The position numbers were made by a program, and so were the translations under genes. The notes below the pieces were generated by a model that searched no databases, was not told where the DNA came from, and worked only from the letters and a program-made list of their open reading frames with translations. A stretch of 41,723 nucleotides of DNA, from positions 1 to 41,723 of the forward strand of contig CAJUSZ010000021.1 in assembly GCA_910589425.1 (NCBI GenBank), in the 5' to 3' direction. Of this stretch, positions 1 through 8,265 are shown in pieces (within the stretch, counting starts at the first letter, position 1; each line of letters starts with the position of its first letter). Source of the DNA: an uncultured Muribaculaceae bacterium (GTDB lineage: Bacteria > Bacteroidota > Bacteroidia > Bacteroidales > Muribaculaceae).

Positions 1-137
1 AATCAGACGATAATGTCGGTTTTATCTCCTATAAGGTGTCAAAGATGGGAAATATCAGAATAAATTTTCTAACATGCAAATTTTATCTGAAAAAAATCCG
101 ATATTTTTTTTGATATGTTTTCTCAGGTTGTTATAGC

Positions 138-1022
138 TTAACGGGAATTGCGGAATGCCTTGGGCGACATCCCGGTCAGTTTCTTGAAATACTTGCCGAA
201 GAATGATTGCGATTTGAAATTCAGTTCGTCGGAGATCTGCTGGATGTTGAGGTTGGAGGATTTGAGCATCACCTGTGCCTCAAGGACCACATAGCGCTCT
301 ATCCAGCTCACGGCCGAGACGCCGGTCTGCGCTTTCACTGTCCGCGACAGATGTTTGGTGGTGATCCCGAGCCGCGATGCGTAGAAATCAAGGAATCGCT
401 CCGACTTGAAATTCTCCTGCACGAGTTTGAGAAAAGTGTCGGCTATGCGCCCCTGCGCCGAAGGAAGCGCGGCATGAAGCGCCGCGTAGGGGAGATGGCC
501 GAACCGGTAGAAGAATACCAGGATCGTGTGGACCGCGCATTCAAACCGGTAGGGGTTGTTGTCCTCGGCCATTATCGACCGCAGATTGTAGTGGAGCGAT
601 GAATAGTGTATGGTCATGTTGGGATCCACGCGTACCACCGGATTGCGGTTGAGAATGGCGTAGAGCGGATTGTCGTGAAGAAAGGAGAAGATGGTCTCGC
701 TCATGCGCGATGACATCACCATATAGCTCGCGTCGAAGTCCGGACTTGCCACTTTGGGCGTCAGTATCTGACCTTTGCGGATCACGACTATGGCCGGAGC
801 CTTTATGTCGTGTTCTATGAGGTTGATCTCCACCGAGCAGTTGCCCCGTTTGATGAACACGATTGCCGTTGCCGAGAATTTCACCGGATCGATTATGGCC
901 GAGAGCAGGGATATGGAGAAGTTTTCCCCTATCCATATATCCTGGCTGAATATGACATCGGTGTCGTCGGGAAGTGGGATATGGCTGTATGATATTGTGG
1001 GGTCGGCAGATGGATGGTTCAT
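138..1022 (-). CDS. AraC-family transcriptional regulator
   Basis: DNA-binding regulator with a variable N-terminal sensing half and a C-terminal AraC domain. The last ~100 residues carry two helix-turn-helix units: the first around FYASRLGITTKHLSRTV, the second around IQQISDELNFKSQSFFGKYF, followed by the signature tail KKLTGMSPKAFR. The frame opens at 1070, but I prefer the Met at 1022 (294 aa). The -7 box at 1090-1097 puts the transcript start near 1083, which would leave only about 13 nt before the 1070 codon and about 60 nt before 1022. The promoter carries a 7-bp-arm palindrome, suggesting autoregulation. The gene is divergent from the ATPase gene. The effector is unknown. Confidence 0.9.
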   Translation of the reverse strand: MNHPSADPTISYSHIPLPDDTDVIFSQDIWIGENFSISLLSAIIDPVKFSATAIVFIKRGNCSVEINLIEHDIKAPAIVVIRKGQILTPKVASPDFDASYMVMSSRMSETIFSFLHDNPLYAILNRNPVVRVDPNMTIHYSSLHYNLRSIMAEDNNPYRFECAVHTILVFFYRFGHLPYAALHAALPSAQGRIADTFLKLVQENFKSERFLDFYASRLGITTKHLSRTVKAQTGVSAVSWIERYVVLEAQVMLKSSNLNIQQISDELNFKSQSFFGKYFKKLTGMSPKAFRNSR

Positions 1023-1076
1023 CGGGAGATATAGTTGAGAAGTGGTAAAAACTTCATGTCTTGCCTGCATATTGAC

Positions 1077-1120
1077 TTGCAGCAGGCTGCAAATTTAGTC
1101 AAAAAATCGCATCCGGCAAA
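1077..1120 (-). promoter_or_regulatory. Promoter and palindromic operator of the first AraC gene
   Basis: On the minus strand a TTTG box (1117-1120) lies 19 bp upstream of TAAATTTG (1090-1097), a complete match to the Bacteroidetes -33/-7 promoter. A perfect inverted repeat TTGCAGC-AG-GCTGCAA (1077-1092) overlaps the 3' end of the -7 box and the expected start site, the position expected for an autorepressor site. Function is inferred from position. Confidence 0.65.
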
Positions 1121-1169
1121 TTTTTTACTGGAAACAAGCTCCGGGATCCTGATTTTAAACGCCCGGTTA

Positions 1170-1235
1170 TTTGGCCGTTATGGAAATAATTTGCAACTTT
1201 GTAACCGCGGTAACTGTTACCGCGGTTACAAAGTT
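1170..1235 (+). promoter_or_regulatory. Promoter with large perfect palindrome upstream of AAA ATPase
   Basis: TTTG at 1170-1173 is followed after 20 bp by CAACTTTG (1194-1201), one mismatch from the Bacteroidetes -7 consensus. From 1195 to 1235 runs a perfect inverted repeat with 20-bp arms (1195-1214 and 1216-1235) around a single central T. Each arm contains a CCGCGG core flanked by GTAAC/GTTAC. The palindrome begins inside the -7 box and ends 10 bp before the ATG at 1246, so the predicted transcript would start within it. It could be an operator for a symmetric repressor or a very stable 5' hairpin. Confidence 0.7.
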
Positions 1236-1245
1236 TGGAAATCGT

Positions 1246-2577
1246 ATGAAGTTTTATAACCGTACATCTGAGTTGAATGAGTTGTCCCGCATACAGAAAC
1301 TCTCGTTTGAAAGTCATTCCCGGATGACTGTCATAACCGGCCGGCGCCGTATTGGCAAGACTTCCCTGGCAGTTGAAGCTACAAAAGGTGAATTCCCGAC
1401 GGTCTATCTTTTTGTCAGCCGTAAGAACGAGGCTGCGCTTTGCGCTGAATTCTCGCAGTTGATTATGGCGGCACTCGACTGTTATGTTCCGCCGGAGACA
1501 AAAAGTTTCAGGTCGCTGTTCCAGATGGTTATGGAACTTGCCAAAACCCGTAGGTTCAATCTGATTATAGATGAATTTCAGGAGTTTGAGAAAATCAATC
1601 CGTCTGTATTCAGCGATGTGCAGAATCTTTGGGATCAGTATAGGAAAGAGTCTTATGTCAATCTGATTCTTATGGGTTCTGTCTTTTCGATGATGCAACG
1701 TATTTTCGAGGGAGCCAAAGAACCGCTTTTCGGCAGGGCTGACAATATAATGCGTCTCACCGGCTTCGGAACAGATACCCTGAAGGAGATAATGAGAGAC
1801 TATCGTCCCGGTTATGTCAATGACGAGCTGCTGGCTCTGTATTCAATCACGGGCGGTGTGCCGAAGTATGTTGAACTTCTGTGTGAGAACACCGATTTGT
1901 CAATCGGAGGGATGTTCAACTACATCGTGCGGGACAATTCCCCATTCTCGGATGAGGGAAAGAATATTCTGATAGAGGAGTTTGGCAAAGACTATGGTAT
2001 CTATTTTTCAATACTCAGCTGCATTGCTTCCGGAATCAATAGCCAGTCGGATATTGAAGCCGCATTGGGTGGCATAAGCATAGGCGGGCAACTCCGCCGA
2101 TTGGTTGACGATTATTCATTGATCATCCGTCATAGGCCGATCATGTCGAAGGAGCGTACACAGGCGGTGCGTTACGAAATAAGCGACAACTTTCTTAAAT
2201 TCTGGTTCAGGTATTATGACAGGAACCAGTCTATCGTTGAGATCCGGAATTTTGTTCTGCTGCGCCAGATCATAGAAAACGACTATCCCGCTTTTTCGGG
2301 AATGATGCTTGAACGTTGGTTTCGTCTGAAGATGATGGAGAGTTACCGATATTCGGATATAGGCTCGTGGTGGGAGCGCAAGAAAGGAAAGGAGGCTAAT
2401 GAAATTGACATTGTGGGTATTCTTGCCGGGGGGAAGAAAGCTGTAGTCGCGGAAGTAAAGCGACAGAAACGCAACTATGATCATAAGCTTTTCATGGCGA
2501 AGGTGGAGCGGATCAAGGCTGCAGTCCTCTCAAAATATGAGATAGAGCCACGTTTATTGACGTTGGAGGATATGTGA
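1246..2577 (+). CDS. Archaeal-type AAA ATPase with DUF234/PD-(D/E)XK-like C-terminus
   Basis: Single-protein P-loop ATPase of the ATPase_2/DUF234 type, common in archaea and Bacteroidales; its cellular role is unsettled. Walker A is GRRRIGKT at residues 32-39 and Walker B is LIIDEFQ at 106-112, followed by a sensor-like strand (VNLILMGS). A winged-helix-like middle precedes a C-terminal segment with EID at 386-388 and EVK at 403-405, the spacing of a PD-(D/E)XK nuclease-like core. I start at 1246 (443 aa), directly after the palindrome; the frame is open to 1171, but that start would translate through the promoter. It is monocistronic, as the next gene has its own -7 box. Nuclease activity is not shown by sequence alone. 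Confidence 0.88.
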   Translation: MKFYNRTSELNELSRIQKLSFESHSRMTVITGRRRIGKTSLAVEATKGEFPTVYLFVSRKNEAALCAEFSQLIMAALDCYVPPETKSFRSLFQMVMELAKTRRFNLIIDEFQEFEKINPSVFSDVQNLWDQYRKESYVNLILMGSVFSMMQRIFEGAKEPLFGRADNIMRLTGFGTDTLKEIMRDYRPGYVNDELLALYSITGGVPKYVELLCENTDLSIGGMFNYIVRDNSPFSDEGKNILIEEFGKDYGIYFSILSCIASGINSQSDIEAALGGISIGGQLRRLVDDYSLIIRHRPIMSKERTQAVRYEISDNFLKFWFRYYDRNQSIVEIRNFVLLRQIIENDYPAFSGMMLERWFRLKMMESYRYSDIGSWWERKKGKEANEIDIVGILAGGKKAVVAEVKRQKRNYDHKLFMAKVERIKAAVLSKYEIEPRLLTLEDM

Positions 2578-2665
2578 AGGAGGCAAAGACAGATTCCGTC
2601 GCAAAAAGGAACGTTGCCATGAACCGGATGTGATGACTCTGTTTTTCAGAATGGTTAAAATTTTG

Positions 2666-2673
2666 TATTTTTG
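2666..2673 (+). promoter_or_regulatory. -7 box almost abutting the start codon of the Ntn hydrolase
   Basis: TATTTTTG matches TAnnTTTG completely and ends four bases before the ATG at 2678. TTTT at 2643-2646, 19 bp upstream, is a one-mismatch -33 box. The expected start site falls on or next to the ATG, so the transcript may be leaderless. Confidence 0.5.
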
Positions 2674-2677
2674 CGGA

Positions 2678-3823
2678 ATGAAAAAGATTAAACTGATTCT
2701 GACCGCATTCTGTCTTCTGCTTGGCGCTGTGTCGATCCAGTCGATGGCCTGCACGTCGGCTATAATCTCTTCCAAGGCGAACCCTTACGGACGCCCTATG
2801 CTCTGGAAGCACAGGGATACATCCACAATAGACAATAAAGTGGAATATGTGGCTCCCCGCGACGGCTCGCACGGATATGTAGCCTTGTTCAACGCTTCGG
2901 ACATGAAACTCGAGCAGGCCTGGACAGGAATGAACGATGTCGGTTTTGCGGTGATGAACACCGCTTCCTATAATATAAAGGACGACAAGGTGAGCCAGCG
3001 CAAGATGGACCGTGAGGGATATCTGATGACGATCGCGCTCAGAACCTGCCGCACGGTGGATGACTTCGCCCGGCTTCTCGAGACTCTTCCCCGTCCTATG
3101 GGGGTGGAGGCCAATTTCGGAGTTATCGACGCCTCGGGCAACGGGGCTTTTTTCGAGACCAACAACCATTCCTACCGCAGATATGATCTCGCCGATGCTC
3201 CCGACGGACTTCTGGTGCGGACGAACTACAGCCACTCAGGCCGTTCAGGAGAGGGATATGGTTTTATCCGGGAGAGGAATGCCGAGGATATCCTCCGGCC
3301 ATACGCGAAGCGCGGGGAGATCACGCCGGAATTGCTGACTGAGACGGCGAGCCGCAGCTACTGGCACTCGCTCAAAGGCCGCGACTATGCGCAGGCTGGT
3401 GAAAGATGGGTGGTGGATCAGGATTTCATCCCGCGCTACAAATCCACCGCGACTATCGTCATAGAGGGTTGCCGGCCGCTGGAATCGGCGTCGGATGCAA
3501 CTCCCGATTTTGTCCGCGGTCAATATATAATGTGGACTGGTCTCGGTTTCCCTCCGTGTGCCGAGATTGTGCCTGTGTGGTGCGGTCGTGACGGAGTGGA
3601 TCCCGAGTTGCGCGGCACCGGCCCCGGCGGACACAGCCCGATGGGCGACAGGGTGAAGTCGCGCCGCTCGGAAGTGTTCCCGATCCACAAGGGTAGCGGA
3701 GACAAGTATATAGACATGGATCGCCTCGTCAACAAGGATGGTACCGGCTATCTTCAGGTGCTTGTGCCTCAGAATATGAAAGTGTATGAACGCATCAGGG
3801 CTCTCAGAGACGGCTCCCGTTGA
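2678..3823 (+). CDS. Exported Ntn hydrolase, peptidase C45 / acyltransferase-like
   Basis: 381-aa N-terminal nucleophile hydrolase. A signal peptide (residues 1-24) is followed directly by Cys25-Thr-Ser, so signal cleavage after MA would expose the Cys as both N-terminus and nucleophile. The stretch GRPMLWKHRDT soon after is typical of bacterial C45 family autoproteolytic acyltransferase/hydrolases. Family members cleave or transfer amide-linked acyl groups (acyl-CoA:6-APA acyltransferase is the reference enzyme); the substrate here is unknown. The ATG at 2678 is chosen because it begins the signal peptide; an upstream in-frame Met at 2630 precedes the promoter box. The next gene begins 31 bp downstream on the same strand. 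Confidence 0.82.
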   Translation: MKKIKLILTAFCLLLGAVSIQSMACTSAIISSKANPYGRPMLWKHRDTSTIDNKVEYVAPRDGSHGYVALFNASDMKLEQAWTGMNDVGFAVMNTASYNIKDDKVSQRKMDREGYLMTIALRTCRTVDDFARLLETLPRPMGVEANFGVIDASGNGAFFETNNHSYRRYDLADAPDGLLVRTNYSHSGRSGEGYGFIRERNAEDILRPYAKRGEITPELLTETASRSYWHSLKGRDYAQAGERWVVDQDFIPRYKSTATIVIEGCRPLESASDATPDFVRGQYIMWTGLGFPPCAEIVPVWCGRDGVDPELRGTGPGGHSPMGDRVKSRRSEVFPIHKGSGDKYIDMDRLVNKDGTGYLQVLVPQNMKVYERIRALRDGSR

Positions 3824-3854
3824 GGATGGCGGGATAGCCACATCGCAGTTCCGG

Positions 3855-4379
3855 ATGGGGCACGGCGAGTTTGTAAGGGCCATGGCGGCGAGGTTCGGGA
3901 TCAGATGGATCGTGCTTCTCGCGGCTCTTGTCGTGGCCGGAGGAGTGGCGGCGGCCGCCACCGCCGACTGGCGCTGGGCTATGGCCTCGCTCATGCTCGC
4001 TCTGATAGTGGCTCCGGCTGCCGGGGCTTTTCTCTATTTCAGCTATGGACTCAGGCGGGAGTGTTACGTCAACATCCTTCCGCACAGTGTGATTATCTCT
4101 CCCCGGGGAATAGACGCTCTGGTGGACCGTTCCGTCCCCGATCCTGAAGAAGAGGAACAGCGGCCTGAACGACCACGGCATATTGAGAGTTTCGGCCGCC
4201 ACGAGCTTGGCGGATATACAGTGGATCCGGCAGGCGTAACCATCGCCGTAGGCCGGCCGGCACGCGGATTTCTTCGTCTGCCTTACGCCGCGTTCACGTC
4301 GGTGGATGATTTCCGCCGGGCGGTGGAGATCATGGCCGCTTACCGGGAGGACGGGAATCAAACATCAGACAAGCAGTAG
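3855..4379 (+). CDS. Two-TM membrane protein of unknown function
   Basis: 174 aa if started at ATG 3855; the frame is open to 3786, which would overlap the upstream gene by 38 nt. A short cytoplasmic-type N-terminus precedes two close hydrophobic segments (around WIVLLAALVVAGGVAAAA and MASLMLALIVAPAAGAFLYF), then a soluble ~95-residue C-terminal half with alternating hydrophobic strands and an acidic stretch DPEEEEQRPE. The topology resembles YcxB/PH-like membrane-anchored domains, but I do not recognise a family. The gene lies between the Ntn hydrolase and the thioesterase (23-bp gap) and probably shares their transcript. Confidence 0.65.
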   Translation: MGHGEFVRAMAARFGIRWIVLLAALVVAGGVAAAATADWRWAMASLMLALIVAPAAGAFLYFSYGLRRECYVNILPHSVIISPRGIDALVDRSVPDPEEEEQRPERPRHIESFGRHELGGYTVDPAGVTIAVGRPARGFLRLPYAAFTSVDDFRRAVEIMAAYREDGNQTSDKQ

Positions 4380-4401
4380 ACTGCACAAAAATATAATCTC
4401 A

Positions 4402-4824
4402 ATGAGAATACTAAAAGACAGCCGCCGGAAGTATTGCTTCATAATGGATATGGAGGTGCGCGATTATGAACTCGATTGCGAGCAGATAGTCAACAATGCC
4501 AACTATCTTCATTATATGGAACATACGCGGCATAAGTTCTGCGCCGATGCAGGTCTGTCGTTCATAGCGATGCATAACGCCGGGATCGACGCCGTTGTGC
4601 GCAAGATAGAGATCGAATACAAGACATCGCTCCGCGGAGGAGACAGTTTCATCAGCTGCCTCCGCCTCGAACGCAAGGGTGCGAGATTCATCTTCCATCA
4701 GGATATACTTAAGCCTGACGGGGAGGTAGTGGCGGAGGCGTTGGTTACGGTGGTGGTTCTCAAGGATGGGAAACTTTCGAGAGGCGACGAGCTTGCCGCT
4801 GTCTTCAAGAAGTATCTTTCATGA
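4402..4824 (+). CDS. Acyl-CoA thioesterase, hot-dog (4HBT) fold
   Basis: 140-aa YbgC/4-hydroxybenzoyl-CoA thioesterase-like protein. The core EVRDYELDCEQIVNNANYLHY is the typical first strand and hot-dog helix entry, with an Asp in the DxxxxVNNANY region where family catalytic residues lie. Such cytoplasmic enzymes hydrolyse acyl-CoA thioesters. The start at 4402 gives a short N-terminal extension; Mets at 4444 and 4450 are alternatives, and an upstream Met at 4306 would overlap the preceding gene. It sits 23 bp after the membrane protein and 38 bp before dprA. Confidence 0.85.
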   Translation: MRILKDSRRKYCFIMDMEVRDYELDCEQIVNNANYLHYMEHTRHKFCADAGLSFIAMHNAGIDAVVRKIEIEYKTSLRGGDSFISCLRLERKGARFIFHQDILKPDGEVVAEALVTVVVLKDGKLSRGDELAAVFKKYLS

Positions 4825-4862
4825 CGTGTCCACGGGCAGGACTGCTATATCGTTGATGGATT

Positions 4863-5984
4863 ATGACCAGGGTTGAAGATCCGCGGCTGTTGCCGCTCGC
4901 TTTCTCAATGATGAGGCATTCGGACATGCGCTTGCTCCGTCATCTGCAGGAGCAGGGGATTGGCATGCGGGAGTTTTTCGGGCTGCCTGATCATGAACTC
5001 GCGGAAAAAGCAGGTCTGAGAACAGTCTCGAAATTAGATGATCTCTCCCGCAGGGAGGCTGTCGGGCGTGCGGCAGAGGAACTTGATTTCTGCGACCGCC
5101 ATCGCATCAGGGTGCTTCTTCCCGACGATGACTGTTTCCCGTCGAGGCTGCTTGAGCTGCCGGATTCGCCTACGGCGCTCTTCCAGCTCGGGGAGTGCGA
5201 TCTGAATGCCCGGAGAGTGGTGAGTGTGGTAGGCACGCGCACTCCGACTCCTTACGGATTGCATTTCGCCGCGACGCTTGTGGAGGATATAGCCTCGATC
5301 GGCCGGACGCTTATAGTGAGCGGTCTGGCCTACGGGATTGACACGGCGGCCCATCAGGCGAGCCTTGAGGCCGGGTTGCCCACCGTGGCAGTAGTGGCCC
5401 ACGGACTCGACACGATCTATCCGGCCTCCAACCGGGATCTTGCCCGCAGGATTGTGAAAGAGGGTGGAGCGGTGGTGTCTGAATATCCTCACGGTGAAAA
5501 GCCCTACCGAGGAAGATTTCTTGAGCGCAACAGGATAGTGGCGGCTCTTGCGGATGCATGTGTCGTGGTGGAGAGCGAGGTGAAAGGGGGAGCCATGTCT
5601 ACCGCCTCGGTAGCCTTCGGTCTGGACCGTGAGGTGATGGCGCTTCCTGGCCGGATCTCCGACAAATTCAGCGCCGGGTGCAACCATCTGATAGGCAGAA
5701 ACCGGGCGTGGCTCATAAACGGTGGCCGCGACCTTGCGCGTATAATGAACTGGAAGAGCGAATGCGGGGTGGACGCCGCCGGGACACGATCGCTGTTTCC
5801 CGAACTTGACGAACCCCAGCGGTCCATTTACGATGCTCTTGCCGGCTCGATGGAGCCGCTGAGCATAGATGAGCTTCATCAGCGGCTTTCACTTCCCGTC
5901 GCTGTGCTTATGGCGCAGCTCGGGGAGATGGAGTTTGACGGACTGGTGATGAAATATCCCGGCAACCGCTATCATCATTGCTGA
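4863..5984 (+). CDS. dprA: DNA-processing protein DprA (Smf)
   Basis: 373-aa cytoplasmic protein that loads RecA onto incoming single-stranded DNA during transformation. A helix-hairpin-helix-like N-terminus precedes the Rossmann-type DprA core: VSVVGTRTPTPYG, then VSGLAYGIDTAAHQASLEAG, then the conserved SEYPHGEKPYRGRFLERNR and ESEVKGGAMSTA blocks. A C-terminal winged-helix region (about residues 315-373) completes the usual architecture. Length and order match intact family members. It ends just before a strong hairpin shared with the converging phosphorylase gene. Confidence 0.95.
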   Translation: MTRVEDPRLLPLAFSMMRHSDMRLLRHLQEQGIGMREFFGLPDHELAEKAGLRTVSKLDDLSRREAVGRAAEELDFCDRHRIRVLLPDDDCFPSRLLELPDSPTALFQLGECDLNARRVVSVVGTRTPTPYGLHFAATLVEDIASIGRTLIVSGLAYGIDTAAHQASLEAGLPTVAVVAHGLDTIYPASNRDLARRIVKEGGAVVSEYPHGEKPYRGRFLERNRIVAALADACVVVESEVKGGAMSTASVAFGLDREVMALPGRISDKFSAGCNHLIGRNRAWLINGGRDLARIMNWKSECGVDAAGTRSLFPELDEPQRSIYDALAGSMEPLSIDELHQRLSLPVAVLMAQLGEMEFDGLVMKYPGNRYHHC

Positions 5985-5992
5985 GAAAACGG

Positions 5993-6031
5993 CAGGCACC
6001 GCATCGGCTTTTGCGGGCCGTGCGGTGCCTG
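5993..6031. terminator. Bidirectional terminator between dprA and phosphorylase
   Basis: Perfect 11-bp inverted repeat CAGGCACCGCA (5993-6003) / TGCGGTGCCTG (6021-6031); the loop has a nested CGGC/GCCG pair. It lies in the 69-bp gap between convergent genes. The minus-strand transcript continues into CCGTTTTC, a weak U tract; the plus strand has no U run. Confidence 0.6.
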
Positions 6032-6053
6032 TATGGAATATGTCGGAGGAGGA

Positions 6054-6932
6054 TCAGATCCTGTCGAGAACAGTCTCTACAAGTCTGCGCACATGAGGCT
6101 TGTAGTCGGTATTGGCTGTGGTCAGTCGTCTTTCGGCGATGATGCAGCATACGGTCATTGCTTTATGCCCGAGCAATCTGGCCATTCCCTGAAGACATGC
6201 CGATTCCATCTCGAAGTTGGTTATGGGACGTCCGCGGAACCGGAAACTCTCTATCTTGGCGTTAAGGTCGGGATCGGCGAGCTTAAGTCTCACCATTCTT
6301 CCCTGGGGAGCGTAGAATCCCACGGCGGCTATCGTGTAGCCGTGGCGCATGTCGTCGCGTCCGATCTGCCTGATCAGATCAGGGTCGGCGTCTACCGTAT
6401 AGGGCGCTGCCCACAGCGGATCCCACTGCACGTGGTCGCAGAATTCTTTCTCGAATTCGAGATCGCAGACTTTGTCGCGGTCGGCGTAGAAATTCAGGAT
6501 CCCGTCGAACCCCATCCCTTTCTCAGCCATCACGAAGTCTCCGATATGTAGATCTTCCTGAAGCGAACCCGAAGTGCCGATGCGCACCATCCGCAGAGTG
6601 CGGTGTTCCGGCCTTACCTTGCGTGTCTCGAAATCGATGTTGGCCAGGGCGTCAAGCTCGGTGATCACGATCTCGATGTTGTCCGGGCCGATTCCGTGGG
6701 AAATGCACATCAGTTCTTTCCCTTTGTATGTGCCGCCGATGGCGTGGAATTCACGGGAGGACACGTTATAATCTATTCTGTCGAAATAGGAAGCCACCAT
6801 GTCTACTCTTCCCGGATCTCCAACAAGGATGATGTTGTCCCTTATCTGGTCGGGGCGGAGGTGGATATGAAACACGGAGCCGTCATCGTTGATGATGAGT
6901 TCCGAAGCTGGTATTATGCGGGAATTTTCCAT
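6054..6932 (-). CDS. Nucleoside phosphorylase, uridine phosphorylase-like
   Basis: 292-aa phosphorylase superfamily (PNP/UDP) enzyme expected to release a ribose-1-phosphate and a free base. Visible motifs are GDPGRV at 38-43 (phosphate loop), GIG at 80-82 followed by DNIEIV, RIGTSGSLQ at 117-125 (phosphate/ribose binding) and EMESA at 241-245 (ribose-contacting Met-Glu). It is somewhat longer than E. coli Udp, with an N-terminal extension. It is the last gene of the minus run, 66 bp after the MFS transporter gene, so salvage of transported nucleosides is possible but unproven. Uridine specificity is likely, not certain. Confidence 0.86.
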   Translation of the reverse strand: MENSRIIPASELIINDDGSVFHIHLRPDQIRDNIILVGDPGRVDMVASYFDRIDYNVSSREFHAIGGTYKGKELMCISHGIGPDNIEIVITELDALANIDFETRKVRPEHRTLRMVRIGTSGSLQEDLHIGDFVMAEKGMGFDGILNFYADRDKVCDLEFEKEFCDHVQWDPLWAAPYTVDADPDLIRQIGRDDMRHGYTIAAVGFYAPQGRMVRLKLADPDLNAKIESFRFRGRPITNFEMESACLQGMARLLGHKAMTVCCIIAERRLTTANTDYKPHVRRLVETVLDRI

Positions 6933-6998
6933 ATAAAGGATTGTATTGGTTTTCGTTCTTTGTCTTATGGAAAAACACTTGCCGGGTCTGAAATGTTT

Positions 6999-8234
6999 TT
7001 ACGTTCGGGCGCTATTTCTTCCGGCAAGGGCGCGGACACCGATCACAGTGCATATCAGCAGCATGGCGATTCCGCAGAAAAATATGAAATGGAACGAAGT
7101 CGCGTCTACAATCAGCCCCCATGCACCGGAGGCGATGGCTCCTCCGGCTGCGAGAGCCATTGACATTATCGAGTAAATGCGCGCGTAGTCGCGGCTTCCG
7201 AATACAGTGCGTGTGAGCATGGCGGTCTGCACCGTAACCCCGGCGTATGCCCATCCGAAAAGGAAGGCGCCGCCGAATATGATCCACAGTCCGAACGCAC
7301 CCTCTATCATCATCAGCAGTCCGGCTGCACCGCCGAGGGTGGTGACAAGTACTCCTGCAAGGCAGTTGCGGTCATTGATGTGGCCGAGTACGAGTTTCCC
7401 GACCATAACACCGGCCATAGCGGCCGAAGCCGCGAGCGCGCCCTGCTCGATGGTGAAGTCGAGCGACTGCACATAGTTGGGGATGAAAAGGTTGAGAGTT
7501 GACATGGCCATCATCAGGAAAGAGAAAAACAGTATGCCGTAGAACACGGGGCGTTTCACAGCCGCTGAAAACGGTTCGCCATCTGTGCCGGCTGCTTTAG
7601 AAGAGGATGAGGTCGATTCAGCGCCAAACGGACTGAGACCTTTTGCCGCAGGCCAGTCGCGCAGGAAAATGGCGAGAAGGGGCGTGTTTATCAGAAGGAC
7701 AAGAAGTCCGAACACGATGTAGGCCCAACGCCATCCGTAGGCTGAGATTATCGCTCCGCCGATAGGGTTGAGTATCATTCCACCGACGCCGGACGCCGCG
7801 CTGCACACGCCCATCAGAAGGCCGACCTTAATGCGGAACCAGCGGTTGATAAGCGTGGGGAAACTCAGATAAAGGAGGAACGCCACCGTGATTCCGAGTA
7901 CGGCTCCGGCTACGTAGAATTGCCACAGGGCGTTGCAGAATCCCATTGCGCAGAGAGTGAGTCCCATAAGCGCGGAGTTGCCTGAAAGGAGCCATCTGGC
8001 GCTGTAGCGCTCGATGAGTTTGCCGCCCAGCGGGAGAACAAGCGTGGAGGCGATATAGAGGATCGACATGTAAAGTCCGAACTCGCCGACGGGAACGCCG
8101 AGCGACGCGCTTACGGGCTTGTAGAATATGCCCGCGCAGCTGAATGCGATGCCGATGTTGATGCCCATCATCAGGCAGCAGCATGCCACGACGATGAAGC
8201 CGTAGTGGAGACGTGTTGGTTTGGAATCGGTCAT
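6999..8234 (-). CDS. MFS transporter, 12 TM
   Basis: 411-aa major facilitator. About twelve hydrophobic segments are visible, with the inter-helix GGKLIERYSARWLL at the TM2-TM3 loop in the position of the MFS signature and a charged central loop (around ESTSSSSKAAGTDGE) dividing the two halves. The general look is of monocarboxylate/oxalate-formate or CynX-like MFS proteins; the substrate cannot be read. The start lies 31 bp after the mutL stop and the next gene is a nucleoside phosphorylase, so it probably shares the mutL transcript. Confidence 0.85.
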   Translation of the reverse strand: MTDSKPTRLHYGFIVVACCCLMMGINIGIAFSCAGIFYKPVSASLGVPVGEFGLYMSILYIASTLVLPLGGKLIERYSARWLLSGNSALMGLTLCAMGFCNALWQFYVAGAVLGITVAFLLYLSFPTLINRWFRIKVGLLMGVCSAASGVGGMILNPIGGAIISAYGWRWAYIVFGLLVLLINTPLLAIFLRDWPAAKGLSPFGAESTSSSSKAAGTDGEPFSAAVKRPVFYGILFFSFLMMAMSTLNLFIPNYVQSLDFTIEQGALAASAAMAGVMVGKLVLGHINDRNCLAGVLVTTLGGAAGLLMMIEGAFGLWIIFGGAFLFGWAYAGVTVQTAMLTRTVFGSRDYARIYSIMSMALAAGGAIASGAWGLIVDATSFHFIFFCGIAMLLICTVIGVRALAGRNSART

Positions 8235-8265
8235 GGTATGTAATAAAAATTAGAACAACTTCGGG

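Noticed and set aside
1..137. AT-rich stretch left of the first AraC gene
   Set aside because: No ORF, promoter or stable hairpin I can support.
5034..5879. 281-codon minus frame inside dprA
   Set aside because: Composition is a shadow of dprA with no recognisable motif.
6971..7000. AAAAACA/TGTTTTT inverted repeat considered as a terminator after the MFS gene
   Set aside because: A/T-only arms overlap the MFS stop codon; weak stem, so not listed.
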